Assembly: GCA_947624245.1 (NCBI GenBank)
Contig: CANQJL010000003.1
Coordinates: 62,001 to 126,000 of the forward strand
Origin: an uncultured Acetatifactor sp.
GTDB lineage: Bacteria; Bacillota; Clostridia; Lachnospirales; Lachnospiraceae
DNA length: 64,000 nt
Direction: 5' to 3'
The translations under genes were made by a program, and so were the position numbers. Positions 6,535-14,733 of the stretch are shown piece after piece. Each line of letters opens with the position of its first letter. Position 1 is the stretch's first letter. Below the pieces are notes generated by a model, which saw only the letters and a list, made by a program, of their open reading frames with translations, did no database searches and had not been told where the DNA came from.

Positions 6535-7623
6535 TTAATACATTCCTGGCATATAATCTGGATTGTTAGGATCATAGTTATGATCAGGATCAAATTCCGT
6601 GTTACCGTCAAACCCAGGTGCCATAGGCATGTCAGACGCATCCATCTCAGTTATCGTTAGTCCTCCTGTTCCAGGAATGTATTCCTCACCAGGATCCTCA
6701 TTCATGACGTCAGGGTTGACACTCGGGTCATCGTCAGGGATGAATGACTCGGCACCGCCTGCATTCACGCCAACCGTGGAGTTTTCGTAGTTGTTTTCTC
6801 TGTTTAATTTTTCTACATCTTCTGCATTGATGGCATCTAATACAACATAACCGCCATTTACATTACCGATTAATGCAACATACTCAACGCCGTTTCCCTT
6901 GTTGGTGAACGTAACCGTGAAATTCACATCGAATTTGTCATCATTCACATCTACAAGGGTCATGCCACTTTCGTCTGCTATTTCAAAGCTGTCTAACTGC
7001 GTTACGTCGAAATTGTACATTCCGTTTGCAATGAAATACTTCAACATATTACTTTCCGTTATCTGTACCTCTTCCAGCTCGTACCTGTGAAAGATGACTC
7101 CGCCGACGCCGCCTGCCGCCTGCAAGAAAGTCCAGTCCTCCGGAACATACGTTATTTCAGCGCCGCCCTCTGCTGCCACAGGATTTAACATGGCGAATGT
7201 GGACTCTAAATCGTCTCTTTTGCAGGCGTCCTCCACTGACTCAAGAAGCGACTTTGTCCTGCTTTGCTCCGCTTCCTTGGCATATTTGATCTCAATACTC
7301 GCAGAGGTAATCGTGTCTTTCACAAGCTGAATCAGGCTCTCATCATCTGTCTGATCGGTGGTATAGCAGACCTGAGACAAGGCAGTCGCTTTTTCGTTTT
7401 CTTTCAGAGTCTTCTGTAATTCGGATATCTGTGCTTCATAGCCTGCAATCTGCTCCTCCAATCCGGAGACCTTGGCCTGCTGCTCCGCTTCCTTGCCTTC
7501 CAGCTCGGCAATCTTTCCCTGAAGCGTTTCCGCCTCGGCCGCGCTCCGATACAGCCAGACATTCCCTCCGACAGAAAAGAGTAGGGCCATGCTTAAAATA
7601 CCGATAATTATTTTGGTTTTCAT
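6535..7623 (-). CDS. Membrane-anchored coiled-coil envelope protein, function unknown
   Basis: A 362-residue protein. A start at 7623 gives a short positive N-terminus and one hydrophobic segment (IIIGILSMALLFSVGGNVWL), so an export signal or membrane anchor; a GGAGGTAAAC site supports it. Residues ~30-80 form a coiled coil (heptads such as LQGKIAELEGKEAEQQAKV). Residues ~90-285 form a globular part with ITYVPEDWTFLQAAGG and VNFTVTFTNKGNGVEYVALI. The C-terminal ~70 residues are proline-, aspartate- and methionine-rich and end in repeated PxxM/PGMY elements. I do not recognise the family. A 35-residue reading frame lies just upstream, so the two may be co-translated. Confidence 0.7.
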   Translation of the reverse strand: MKTKIIIGILSMALLFSVGGNVWLYRSAAEAETLQGKIAELEGKEAEQQAKVSGLEEQIAGYEAQISELQKTLKENEKATALSQVCYTTDQTDDESLIQLVKDTITSASIEIKYAKEAEQSRTKSLLESVEDACKRDDLESTFAMLNPVAAEGGAEITYVPEDWTFLQAAGGVGGVIFHRYELEEVQITESNMLKYFIANGMYNFDVTQLDSFEIADESGMTLVDVNDDKFDVNFTVTFTNKGNGVEYVALIGNVNGGYVVLDAINAEDVEKLNRENNYENSTVGVNAGGAESFIPDDDPSVNPDVMNEDPGEEYIPGTGGLTITEMDASDMPMAPGFDGNTEFDPDHNYDPNNPDYMPGMY

Positions 7624-7654
7624 GTTTACCTCCCTGTGCGCTTCAACGCACATG

Positions 7655-7762
7655 TCAATTAAAATTTGAAAGTTTGACTTCATTAAATTCATTCCTATCC
7701 TGCAGGGTCTTTTCCTCTGTCTCCGACGTTGTACGGTCCTTCTCCTTTTCTTTGGAATTCAT
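7655..7762 (-). CDS. Small charged peptide, leader of the envelope-protein unit
   Basis: A 35-residue frame beginning MNSKEKEKDRTTSETEEK, with a strong GGAGG site 5 bases before the ATG, better placed than for many genes here. It is highly charged, has no membrane segment and resembles no family known to me. It ends 31 bases before the start of the 362-residue gene. A small hairpin (TGTGCG/CGCACA, 7635-7653) covers the gap before the next ribosome site. It may be a genuine small protein or a leader peptide coupling translation of the next gene. Confidence 0.45.
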   Translation of the reverse strand: MNSKEKEKDRTTSETEEKTLQDRNEFNEVKLSNFN

Positions 7763-7782
7763 TCTGCTTCCTCCGATTTCAT

Positions 7783-7932
7783 AAAGTATACTTTTACAAA
7801 TCGGCTTTTCAGGACAAAAGTAGAATGTCGGAAAATATGGAATCCACGGAAATTTTATTGAAAAATAAGGGTTCCCATGTTATAATCTAAAACAATCACA
7901 GAAAAAATTTAGGATTTGTAAAAGTATACTTT
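7783..7932. repeat. Inverted pair of 20-base elements containing the palindrome AAAGTATACTTT
   Basis: AAAGTATACTTTTACAAATC at 7783-7802 recurs as its exact reverse complement at 7913-7932. Each copy contains the perfect 12-base palindrome AAAGTATACTTT. The left copy lies just before the ribosome site of the 35-residue gene on the minus strand. The right copy lies 27 bases after the -10 box of the plus-strand promoter at 7858-7886. Two identical sites at the heads of divergent transcripts suggest a shared regulator. Terminal repeats of a tiny mobile element are the alternative. Confidence 0.75.
7858..7886 (+). promoter_or_regulatory. Strong extended -10 promoter with no protein gene downstream
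   Basis: TTGAAA (7858-7863), a 17-base spacer and TATAAT (7881-7886) with a TGT extended -10 element. No plus-strand protein gene follows before the terminator hairpin at 8041-8068, so it probably drives a short RNA. Confidence 0.7.
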
Positions 7933-8073
7933 TTCAAATTTTCATGCCACCACCCATTCTGCCGCTTCGGCGACTTTTTTGGACATAAATATACTCCTCT
8001 TATGGCAGATTTGTTCAAGAAAAAATAAATAAAATGTGTAAACCCCAGTAGATGCTGCTACTGGGGTTTTTGC
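7893..8073 (+). ncRNA. Candidate small RNA of about 180 nucleotides
   Basis: The unit is bounded by the promoter at 7858-7886 and a strong intrinsic terminator ending near 8073. In between are only very short frames: MPPPILPLRRLFWT at 7944 without a ribosome site, and MADLFKKK near 8001. The 5' part contains the AAAGTATACTTT palindrome, and there is a C-rich stretch (CCACCACCC) that could pair with G-rich ribosome sites. Existence of the transcript is inferred from signals only. A short peptide message is the main alternative. Confidence 0.45.
8041..8072. terminator. Strong hairpin terminator, usable in both directions
   Basis: AACCCCAGTAG, loop ATGCTG, CTACTGGGGTT: an 11-base-pair perfect stem. 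On the plus strand TTT follows directly, giving a run of five T with the stem end. On the minus strand, GGGGTTTACACATTTTATTT follows. It would end the candidate RNA (plus) and the lipoprotein gene at 8105-10453 (minus). Confidence 0.85.
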
Positions 8074-8104
8074 ATGTTTCTAAATAACTTTGTCTACTTG
8101 TTCC

Positions 8105-10453
8105 CTATTCTGCCAGATAGATGCTCAGTCTGCCCTGGACGATCCTGCTGACCTCTTCGGCCGTCTTCTGTCCCTCCATGTAGGGCTCGACCTCCTCCCT
8201 GATGATGAGCAGGATCGAGGAGTAGATCCCGTACCTCGTGTCGCTGTTCTCGATCAGGGCCGCGACGGCATCGGCGTCCTCCTTCGAGGCCTCATAGATA
8301 TTATAGGAAATGGTATGATAAGTATCGCCTCCGGACGCTCTGGGCGTCTTTTCCTGTTGGCCAAATTCATTTATAGAATACCGAGGCGTCTGGCTCTCCT
8401 TCATCTGTTCCTCCAGACGGGAGGACAAGATGGAGAAATCATCCTGATAATAGGAGTAATCGGGTCCCGAAGGGACATACGAGCAGTAGTATTTCAGGAA
8501 TTCCCACGCCCTGTCCTGATTCTGGGAGGCGCTCATTATGGACACCTCCGCCGGCGTCAGTTGGATACAGGCGCCGGAACCGGAGCTCGTCGGATACCCG
8601 ATCAGGGTGATGTCCTGTCCGAACATTTCCCGCATCAGAGAATAATCACATACATCTTCGATCCTCCCTATCGTCAGCATGATCCTGCCGTTCCGGTAAT
8701 CCTCATACAATTGGGCGTTCCCGTAGGAATCCTCCGGCAGAACATACTCCCTGGACGCCAGATCGTCCCGGGTGAACCTGAGGAGCTCCCTGAATTCCTC
8801 ACAGTCGAAATTGCATGTGCCCGTCTCCCAGTCGATGAAATCATCCATGCCCACACAGAGCAGAGTATTTAGCATATCCATGCCCGAATACACGTCGATA
8901 TCTTTGTCCGGATTCTCTGCCAGGAGCTTCCGGAACCCTTCCAAGTTCATCCTCATGTCGTCCCCCACAATGGACTTCGGGCCGTACAATGTCACCAGAA
9001 TAAAGTTGGGCGCCAGTACATAGAGCCCGCCGTTCTCCTCATAGGCCCGGAGGACAGAAGGCACCACGGTCTCTCGGTTCACTTCCTCATCATCCTCCAT
9101 GAACCCGTACAGATCGCACAGCATCCCTTTTTCAGAGTAGACGGCCCCGTCCGGCATGGAGGACGTGACCAGCAGATCCGGCGCGTTCCCTCTGGAAAGG
9201 TCCAGATGCAGCTTGGTGACGGCGTCATTATAGTCAGAGGCCTCCGCAAGATAATCCACGATCTCCACGCGGCAGTCCTGATGTGTCCGGTTGAAATCCG
9301 TCACTGCCTCGCGCAGGATCGAATACGGCTGTGTATCGATATCCGCCAGGGTCAGGACCGTGACCTCATCTTCTCCCTCCGCGATGCACAGATACGACGT
9401 CTCCCCATCGTTCTGTGCAAGAATTCCGATCCTTCCTCCGCCGTCCACCCGCAGTGCCTTGATCTCCTCCTGTGCACGGCCAAAATCGGCCAGATCGAAC
9501 ACCCTGCTGCCTTCTTCGGCCGGACCGTCCTGCTTCCAAAGGACGTTGTCCTTGATGTACCAGAGCGTCCCTTCTAAGGTCCATTGGAGCATGGGATCGC
9601 TCCCCTCCAGCCAGGGCGCGGCATCCGCAGCCTCCTGTGGGGAAAGGCTCCCGTCCTTTTTTACGGTCTCCGTGGACCACCCGTCCTCGCCCTTTACCGT
9701 CATCTCATATCCGTCCGCCGTGACCCTTCCCAAGACCACCTCCTCCGGTTCGCTGGCCGGTCCCCGCACTCCCGCCTTCTCGTCCAGCACATAGATCCGA
9801 TCTATCAGGTACAGGGCATCCTCCGGCACATCCTGATGTCTCTCCAGGCCCGTGTCCCTCGCCCGGATATAGACCGAGTACCGTACAAAGACCGTACCGT
9901 CCTCCGCGATCGCCACGTCCTTTACGGTAGGCGGGAAGGGCGCATCCGGCAGATCGAAAGGGCCGATGCTTCCCAGCCGCTCGGTATTTCCTTCGGCGTC
10001 CGCCAGCCAGACCTCACGGACATCGGCGCCTGACGGCTCCAGGAAGACTACCGCCTCATCCTGCCGGCCGGCCCTGACCTCGCAGGTCCCGTAGCTGCCG
10101 GAAAGGACGGCGGAGCCCAACGCTTTCCCGTCCTCCCGGGAACAGAAGTCCACCCTGCAGCCCTCCGGAGAGATCTTTGCCGCCGCAAGGCAGCTCTCCA
10201 GAATGGCCGCCTCCGCATCTTTCCCTAACGGGACCTGCGCGGCCAGATAATATGTCTTTTCCTTTCTGTCCGGCGCGGAGAACAGGGCCTGCTTCCAGCC
10301 GGAGGTCTGACCGGCGGATTCCTGTCCGTCTGAAGTCTGTCCATTCGAGGCCTGTCCGCCTTCCGGACCCTGAGACGCTCCGCACCCTGCCAGCAGGCAT
10401 AAGGTCAACAGCATCGTCAAAAGTTTGATCGATTTATTTTTCCGACAATCCAT
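8105..10453 (-). CDS. Large extracellular solute-binding lipoprotein
   Basis: A 782-residue protein. The start at 10453 gives a lipoprotein signal ending in LLAGCG; a longer frame to 10624 has no signal and is rejected. A low-complexity linker with repeated GQxSxGQ units follows. Residues ~60-390 are a beta-rich extracellular domain with repeated tryptophan/glycine strands, possibly propeller-like. From about residue 395 the sequence matches family 1 extracellular solute-binding proteins (ILREAVTDFNRTHQDCRVEI, RGNAPDLLVTSSM, DRAWEFLKYYCSY). No permease genes adjoin, so it may work with a distant transporter or as a sensor. Bacterial lipoproteins of this two-part type occur in Lachnospiraceae; the ligand is unknown. 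Confidence 0.8.
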   Translation of the reverse strand: MDCRKNKSIKLLTMLLTLCLLAGCGASQGPEGGQASNGQTSDGQESAGQTSGWKQALFSAPDRKEKTYYLAAQVPLGKDAEAAILESCLAAAKISPEGCRVDFCSREDGKALGSAVLSGSYGTCEVRAGRQDEAVVFLEPSGADVREVWLADAEGNTERLGSIGPFDLPDAPFPPTVKDVAIAEDGTVFVRYSVYIRARDTGLERHQDVPEDALYLIDRIYVLDEKAGVRGPASEPEEVVLGRVTADGYEMTVKGEDGWSTETVKKDGSLSPQEAADAAPWLEGSDPMLQWTLEGTLWYIKDNVLWKQDGPAEEGSRVFDLADFGRAQEEIKALRVDGGGRIGILAQNDGETSYLCIAEGEDEVTVLTLADIDTQPYSILREAVTDFNRTHQDCRVEIVDYLAEASDYNDAVTKLHLDLSRGNAPDLLVTSSMPDGAVYSEKGMLCDLYGFMEDDEEVNRETVVPSVLRAYEENGGLYVLAPNFILVTLYGPKSIVGDDMRMNLEGFRKLLAENPDKDIDVYSGMDMLNTLLCVGMDDFIDWETGTCNFDCEEFRELLRFTRDDLASREYVLPEDSYGNAQLYEDYRNGRIMLTIGRIEDVCDYSLMREMFGQDITLIGYPTSSGSGACIQLTPAEVSIMSASQNQDRAWEFLKYYCSYVPSGPDYSYYQDDFSILSSRLEEQMKESQTPRYSINEFGQQEKTPRASGGDTYHTISYNIYEASKEDADAVAALIENSDTRYGIYSSILLIIREEVEPYMEGQKTAEEVSRIVQGRLSIYLAE

Positions 10454-10659
10454 AGTATTCTCTGCCTCCTCCGCAAATGTACCTTTTTGCTTTGACTGTA
10501 CCCGAATACAGCTTAGCAACAAAGTGTATCCTATTTGTTTAATAATTGTTTCATTCCGCAAAGCATCATGGGCTTTACAGGTTTTTAACAACTTATTAAA
10601 ACCGAACGAAAAAGCCCGAAACACACACTATACCTTTGCAAAATAAGCCATAAATAAAG

Positions 10660-10697
10660 AAAGCCGAAAACCTCTATTCTTGAAGGTTTTCGGCTTT
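10660..10697 (-). terminator. Terminator of the tRNA-Arg gene
   Basis: AAAGCCGAAAACCT and AGGTTTTCGGCTTT form a 14-base-pair stem around a 10-base loop. On the minus strand TTTCTTTATTTA follows. It lies just beyond the 3' end of the tRNA. Confidence 0.85.
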
Positions 10698-10703
10698 TTC
10701 CAG

Positions 10704-10777
10704 CGTCCCCGAGGTGATTCGAACACCCGGCCTTTCGCTTAGGAGGCGAACGCTCTATCCTGCTGAGCTACGGAGAC
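10704..10777 (-). tRNA. tRNA-Arg (anticodon CCT)
   Basis: A 74-base cloverleaf: acceptor GTCTCCG/CGGGGAC (one G-T pair), D arm GCTC/GAGC, anticodon stem TTCGC/GCGAA with loop CTCCTAA, and T arm GGGTG-TTCGAAT-CACCT. The anticodon CCT reads AGG arginine codons. No CCA is encoded. A terminator follows at once, so it is probably a single-gene transcript. tRNA genes are common integration sites, but no phage-type integrase is seen beside it. Confidence 0.95.
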
Positions 10778-10820
10778 AAGATTTCGGGCTTCCCGCTGCA
10801 GGAAGCCTGTGAATATGAAC

Positions 10821-11714
10821 CTACTCTTGGGGAAAATTGATCTGCCCCTGGAGCCATACCACGCCCTTGAAGCGTCGGCCCACCTGGGGTTCCCCAAACA
10901 AATCCATTATATTGATACAGACGTCAAATGTCAATTCATTACAGCAAATTGTGAGAATATAAATCTTCTCGCCGGTGATGTGATTGGTGACGGTTCTGAT
11001 CCCGACGATCTCACCCAGAATGGAATATTGATCGCATTCCACGCCGTAGGGCATAAAGTAGGTATCTACCAGGCTGAAGATGTCCTCCTTCTGAATCCTT
11101 CGGGAGATGGTGGTGTAAATATCCATATCCTCTAAGGTCAACGTCTCAATGGCCTCCTCGTCGCCTTTTCGGGCAGCAGCCATCAGGTTGTTCCGGTTGG
11201 CGGAAGCCTGCTTTACCCGCTGCAGCTGCTCTTCGTCCTTCTGAATGGGCAGCATGACGGAGCCGCTTACAGACAACGCGGACAGCGTCAGTGTGGTTCC
11301 GCGAACGGGCAGCTTCCCCGTGGTCTGGGCCTTCACATAAGGAATTCTGTTCTTCAGGTAAAAGATCAGCGAGATCCCTACCTTAATATCGTCACACACT
11401 CCCGCATAGGAGTCCTTGTCGGCGTGGCGCTCCACGGACACGTCCTCATAAGACGTGATCCCGCTGCCGTTCAGATAGGGATAGTAATATTCGTAAGTAA
11501 ACTTTTCGTCCTCGTCAAACTCTCCGCAGACCGCAATTCCCAGATCGTTGGCAAAATCTTTGCAAAATTCGCCCAGAAGCACGTTATCCTGACTGACGGT
11601 AATGGCACGCCTGTCCGAATTGATCACTACCTCCGTCAAAAGTTCCTGCAGTTTTCTCTTGCTCTCAAAGCTGCTGAAACCGACAGCACGCATATATTTG
11701 TGCAAAAATCTCAC
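10821..11714 (-). CDS. DUF3881 family protein
   Basis: A 297-residue soluble protein that begins MRFLHKYMRAVGFSSFESKR, characteristic of the DUF3881 family, which is largely confined to Lachnospiraceae and relatives. It contains FYLKNRIPYVKAQT, a helical region with AAARKGDEEAIETLTLEDMD, and a C-terminal beta-rich part ending in FKGVVWLQGQINF. No catalytic motif is recognised and no function is established. It follows serS by 48 bases on the same strand, and its conserved place near parAB and serS supports a core role. Confidence 0.85.
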   Translation of the reverse strand: MRFLHKYMRAVGFSSFESKRKLQELLTEVVINSDRRAITVSQDNVLLGEFCKDFANDLGIAVCGEFDEDEKFTYEYYYPYLNGSGITSYEDVSVERHADKDSYAGVCDDIKVGISLIFYLKNRIPYVKAQTTGKLPVRGTTLTLSALSVSGSVMLPIQKDEEQLQRVKQASANRNNLMAAARKGDEEAIETLTLEDMDIYTTISRRIQKEDIFSLVDTYFMPYGVECDQYSILGEIVGIRTVTNHITGEKIYILTICCNELTFDVCINIMDLFGEPQVGRRFKGVVWLQGQINFPQE

Positions 11715-11762
11715 CTTCCTTCCATATCCGGATCTCTCGGGACCGGTCCTTTTTTCAAAAAC

Positions 11763-13049
11763 TTAAGCATTTGGCAGAATCTTCTCCTTGCCGCCCATGT
11801 AGGGGCGAAGCACCTCGGGAATATTGATGCTTCCGTCGGCGTTCACATTATTTTCCAGAAAAGCGATCAGGCCTCTGGGTGACGCCAACACTGTATTATT
11901 TAATGTATGCACATAGTAAGTACCGTTTTCTCCTTTGGTGCGAATGCCGAGACGTCTCGCCTGTGCATCGCCCAGAGTGGAACAGGAGCCTACCTCAAAG
12001 TACTTCTTCTGTCTGGGGCTCCACGCCTCCACGTCGCAGGATTTTACCTTCAGGTCCGCCAGGTCGCCGCTGCAGCACTCCAGCGTGCGCACGGGAATAT
12101 CGAGGCTGCGGAAGAATTCCACCGTATAGCTCCACATCTTGTCATACCACGCCATGGAGTCCTCCGGCTTACACAGCACTACCATCTCCTGTTTTTCAAA
12201 CTGGTGTACCCGATATACTCCTCTCTCCTCCATGCCATGGGCGCCTACCTCTTTGCGGAAGCAGGGGGAATAGGAGGTCATGGTCACGGGCAGGCTCTTT
12301 TCATTTACAATCTGGCCCTGAAACTTACCGATCATGGAATGCTCGGAGGTGCCGATCAGGAACAGGTCCTCTCCTTCAATCTTATACATCATAGCTTCCA
12401 TCTCGGCAAAGCTCATCACACCGTTCACCACACTGCTGCGGATCATAAAGGGCGGAATACAGTAGGTAAAGCCCTTGTCGATCATGAAATCTCTGGCGTA
12501 ACTGATCATGGCGGAGTGGATCCTTGCCGCGTCGCCCATCAGATAGTAAAACCCGTTGCCGCTGGTCCGTCCGGCGCTATCCTTGTCCAAGCCGCTTATG
12601 CTGTCTAAAATATCCGCATGGTAGGGAACCTCAAAATCCGGAACCACGGGCTCGCCGTATTTTTGAATCTCCACATTCTCGCTGTCGTCCTTGCCGATAG
12701 GAACGGAAGGGTCGATAATATTCGGAATGACCATCATGATCTTTGTGATCTTTTCCTGAAGCTCTGTCTCCAGCGCCTCAAGCTCCGCAAGTCTCTTGGC
12801 TCCGGCAGCCACCTCGGCTTTTTTTGCCTCGGCTTCTTCCTTTTTGCCCTGCCCCATGAGCGCGCCGATTTCCTTGGAGATCCTGTTTCTGGCCGCCCGC
12901 AGGTCGTCGCCCTCCTGCTTTGCCTTCCTGCTCTCCGCATCTAATGCGATTACCTCGTCCACCAGCGGCAGCTTTTGGTCCTGATATTTCTTTCGGATAT
13001 TTTCCTTTACCGCCTCAGGGTTCTCCCTCAAAAATTTAATGTCGATCAT
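11763..13049 (-). CDS. serS: Serine--tRNA ligase
   Basis: Seryl-tRNA synthetase (class II), 428 residues, which charges tRNA-Ser in the cytoplasm. The N-terminal coiled-coil arm that binds tRNA covers residues ~25-105. Motif 2 is visible as FRKEVGAHGMEERGVYRVHQ, and motif 3 as the C-terminal NTVLASPRGLIAFLENN (family: NGSGLAvgR). TSEHSM of the active site is also present. The start at 13049 (MIDIKFLRENPE) matches the usual N-terminus; an in-frame ATG four codons upstream is possible. The motif 3 sequence ASPRGL instead of the common SGLAVGR is typical of a subset of clostridial SerRS enzymes. No T-box leader is seen in the 33-base gap upstream. Confidence 0.95.
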   Translation of the reverse strand: MIDIKFLRENPEAVKENIRKKYQDQKLPLVDEVIALDAESRKAKQEGDDLRAARNRISKEIGALMGQGKKEEAEAKKAEVAAGAKRLAELEALETELQEKITKIMMVIPNIIDPSVPIGKDDSENVEIQKYGEPVVPDFEVPYHADILDSISGLDKDSAGRTSGNGFYYLMGDAARIHSAMISYARDFMIDKGFTYCIPPFMIRSSVVNGVMSFAEMEAMMYKIEGEDLFLIGTSEHSMIGKFQGQIVNEKSLPVTMTSYSPCFRKEVGAHGMEERGVYRVHQFEKQEMVVLCKPEDSMAWYDKMWSYTVEFFRSLDIPVRTLECCSGDLADLKVKSCDVEAWSPRQKKYFEVGSCSTLGDAQARRLGIRTKGENGTYYVHTLNNTVLASPRGLIAFLENNVNADGSINIPEVLRPYMGGKEKILPNA

Positions 13050-13082
13050 GCTTCCAACCATACCTTTCTTTTTCTCACGGCC

Positions 13083-14135
13083 TTAGTCCATCGCTTTCTC
13101 AATAAAGACGTTGTGCACCTTCACGAGGTCCTTTATGATTTTGCGGTCTACCTGATTGCCGTGTTTATCTTTCAAAATTTTGATAACGGGTCTGTCCTGA
13201 AATCCTTTGTTCTGGGAAAGCACCACAGCCAGCTCTCCTTCATTGGTGAGCACGTAAGTCCCTGCGGGATACACTGCCGTGAATTCCAAAAACACATCTA
13301 CTATTTTATCATCAAATAATATATTTTTAAAGCTTTTTAAATATTCTATCGCCTCGTAGACCTTCACTCTCCGGCAGCCGATACCGCAGATCATCTCGTC
13401 AAAGGTATCGCATACGCTCACGATCCGGCACTCCAGAGGGATTTCCCGCGGGTGCATGGGAAATCCGGAGTCGTCCAGCCGCTCATGATGGTAAAGGATA
13501 ATGGACTTGCTCAGCTTGGAGATCCATGTCTCGTCCTTCAGGGCGAGATACCCGTATATGGGGTGCTTTTTGTATTCGGTAAGGCTTTGCTTGTTCAGTG
13601 TACCCACATCTTGATTATTGTAGTCAACCGTCATATATCTCATGCCGATATCGTGGAGCAGACAGCCCACACCGATATCATGGATCCTTTTGATATCAAG
13701 GCCCATCTTGAGGGCAGTCAGAATCGACAGGGCACAAATGTTGATAGAGTGTTCATAGATGTCGGCGCTTCTCTCTTTTATGTCAAATACCTTTTCAACT
13801 ACTTGGTTTTCCTGCAGTATACTGTCGATGATATCGTCGGCCGCGTCGCTGAGCTCCGCAAGCTCCTGATTGTGCCGGTAAGTATGGTGCTCCAGGATAT
13901 CCCTCACTGTGTTCTTGACAGATTCTTCCGTCTCCGATCTTAAGATCGCGATCTCATCGGCTTCCGGATTGTCTGTCTTCACATAGACCTCCGTAATTCC
14001 CAGCTCGTCAAATTTTTCGATATAATCTTTTCGGATAACGGTTCCCTGCGGAAGTAAGATCTGGTAGTCCTTATTCCTGATATCCCGGGCCAAGACCTCA
14101 TCACCTACTAATTCTCGCGTGCTTTTCCGTTTCAT
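13083..14135 (-). CDS. HD-GYP domain protein (predicted cyclic-di-GMP phosphodiesterase)
   Basis: A 350-residue cytoplasmic protein. The N-terminal ~60 residues resemble the small domain that precedes many HD-GYP proteins (LARDIRNKDYQILLPQGTVI). The HD part shows HSINICALSI near residue 133 and LLHDIGM near 159. The HD-GYP signature appears as HHERLDDSGFP, with GFP in place of GYP and one altered residue before it. Active members hydrolyse cyclic-di-GMP to pGpG or GMP; the GFP variant could change activity. The C-terminal ~60 residues form a small beta domain. It lies between DUF4446 and serS on the minus strand. Confidence 0.85.
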   Translation of the reverse strand: MKRKSTRELVGDEVLARDIRNKDYQILLPQGTVIRKDYIEKFDELGITEVYVKTDNPEADEIAILRSETEESVKNTVRDILEHHTYRHNQELAELSDAADDIIDSILQENQVVEKVFDIKERSADIYEHSINICALSILTALKMGLDIKRIHDIGVGCLLHDIGMRYMTVDYNNQDVGTLNKQSLTEYKKHPIYGYLALKDETWISKLSKSIILYHHERLDDSGFPMHPREIPLECRIVSVCDTFDEMICGIGCRRVKVYEAIEYLKSFKNILFDDKIVDVFLEFTAVYPAGTYVLTNEGELAVVLSQNKGFQDRPVIKILKDKHGNQVDRKIIKDLVKVHNVFIEKAMD

Positions 14136-14156
14136 AAATAAATCACCGCTTCGACA

Positions 14157-14693
14157 TCATTCTCCCATGGCAATCGCCAGCGCTTCCGCCTCCTCATTGC
14201 CAAGCGCAATAGAACATTCCCCGTTCCGGATCTCCTTTGTGTAGGAATAACAGCCGTCCGTGCTGTGAACGGAGTTTATGATAAATCCGTCATTGTTCTC
14301 ATTCAACAGGGCCAGACTGAAGCTGAGCTGCCCGCCCATCTGGTTGAACGCATCATATTTCACAAGTCCCATCTTCTGATACGCCGACTCTAATTTCTTG
14401 TATATCGTGCGGATATCCTTTTTGTTCTTTTCCGTGCTGTCCTTCAGAAATTTGTTGTCCTCGAACAGACCTGCAATATCCTGCTCCAAGCTGGTGCCGT
14501 CCTTTCCCGTAAGGAACAGATCCAGCCGTCTCTTCAGACTTCCCGTTCTGCGGATCTGCACGATCAGCAGGACAAGCAGAACCAGTACAAGTACCGCAAG
14601 TATCGCAACCGCTATCAAAAGATATCCCAGATCAAAATCGGATACACCGAACAGATTCAAAATACGGTCCAGCATGGTATTTTTTGCACTCAT
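14157..14693 (-). CDS. DUF4446 membrane protein next to parB
   Basis: A 178-residue protein with one membrane segment near the N-terminus (LGYLLIAVAILAVLVLVLLV), a basic stretch, and a cytoplasmic part with GKDGTSLEQDIAGLF and YDAFNQMGGQLSFSLALLN, the typical DUF4446 core. The start at 14693 is supported by GGGAGAG upstream; a longer frame to 14729 is possible. It follows parB by 40 bases, a conserved neighbourhood in Clostridia. The function is unknown; a membrane-linked role near segregation proteins is only suggested by context. Confidence 0.8.
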   Translation of the reverse strand: MSAKNTMLDRILNLFGVSDFDLGYLLIAVAILAVLVLVLLVLLIVQIRRTGSLKRRLDLFLTGKDGTSLEQDIAGLFEDNKFLKDSTEKNKKDIRTIYKKLESAYQKMGLVKYDAFNQMGGQLSFSLALLNENNDGFIINSVHSTDGCYSYTKEIRNGECSIALGNEEAEALAIAMGE

Positions 14694-14733
14694 CTTTTCT
14701 CTCCCGTTCTCCAAAACAGTTTTTATCAAACGA

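Noticed and set aside
10453-10624. Longer N-terminus for the large lipoprotein
   Set aside because: The extension removes the lipoprotein signal from the N-terminus; the start at 10453 restores a normal lipobox at the right distance.
10704-10777. tRNA gene as attachment site of an integrated element
   Set aside because: No duplicated tRNA end and no tyrosine integrase is visible within the window, so integration at this tRNA is not supported.
13050-13082. T-box leader for serS
   Set aside because: The gap to the upstream gene is only 33 bases, far too short for a T-box element.
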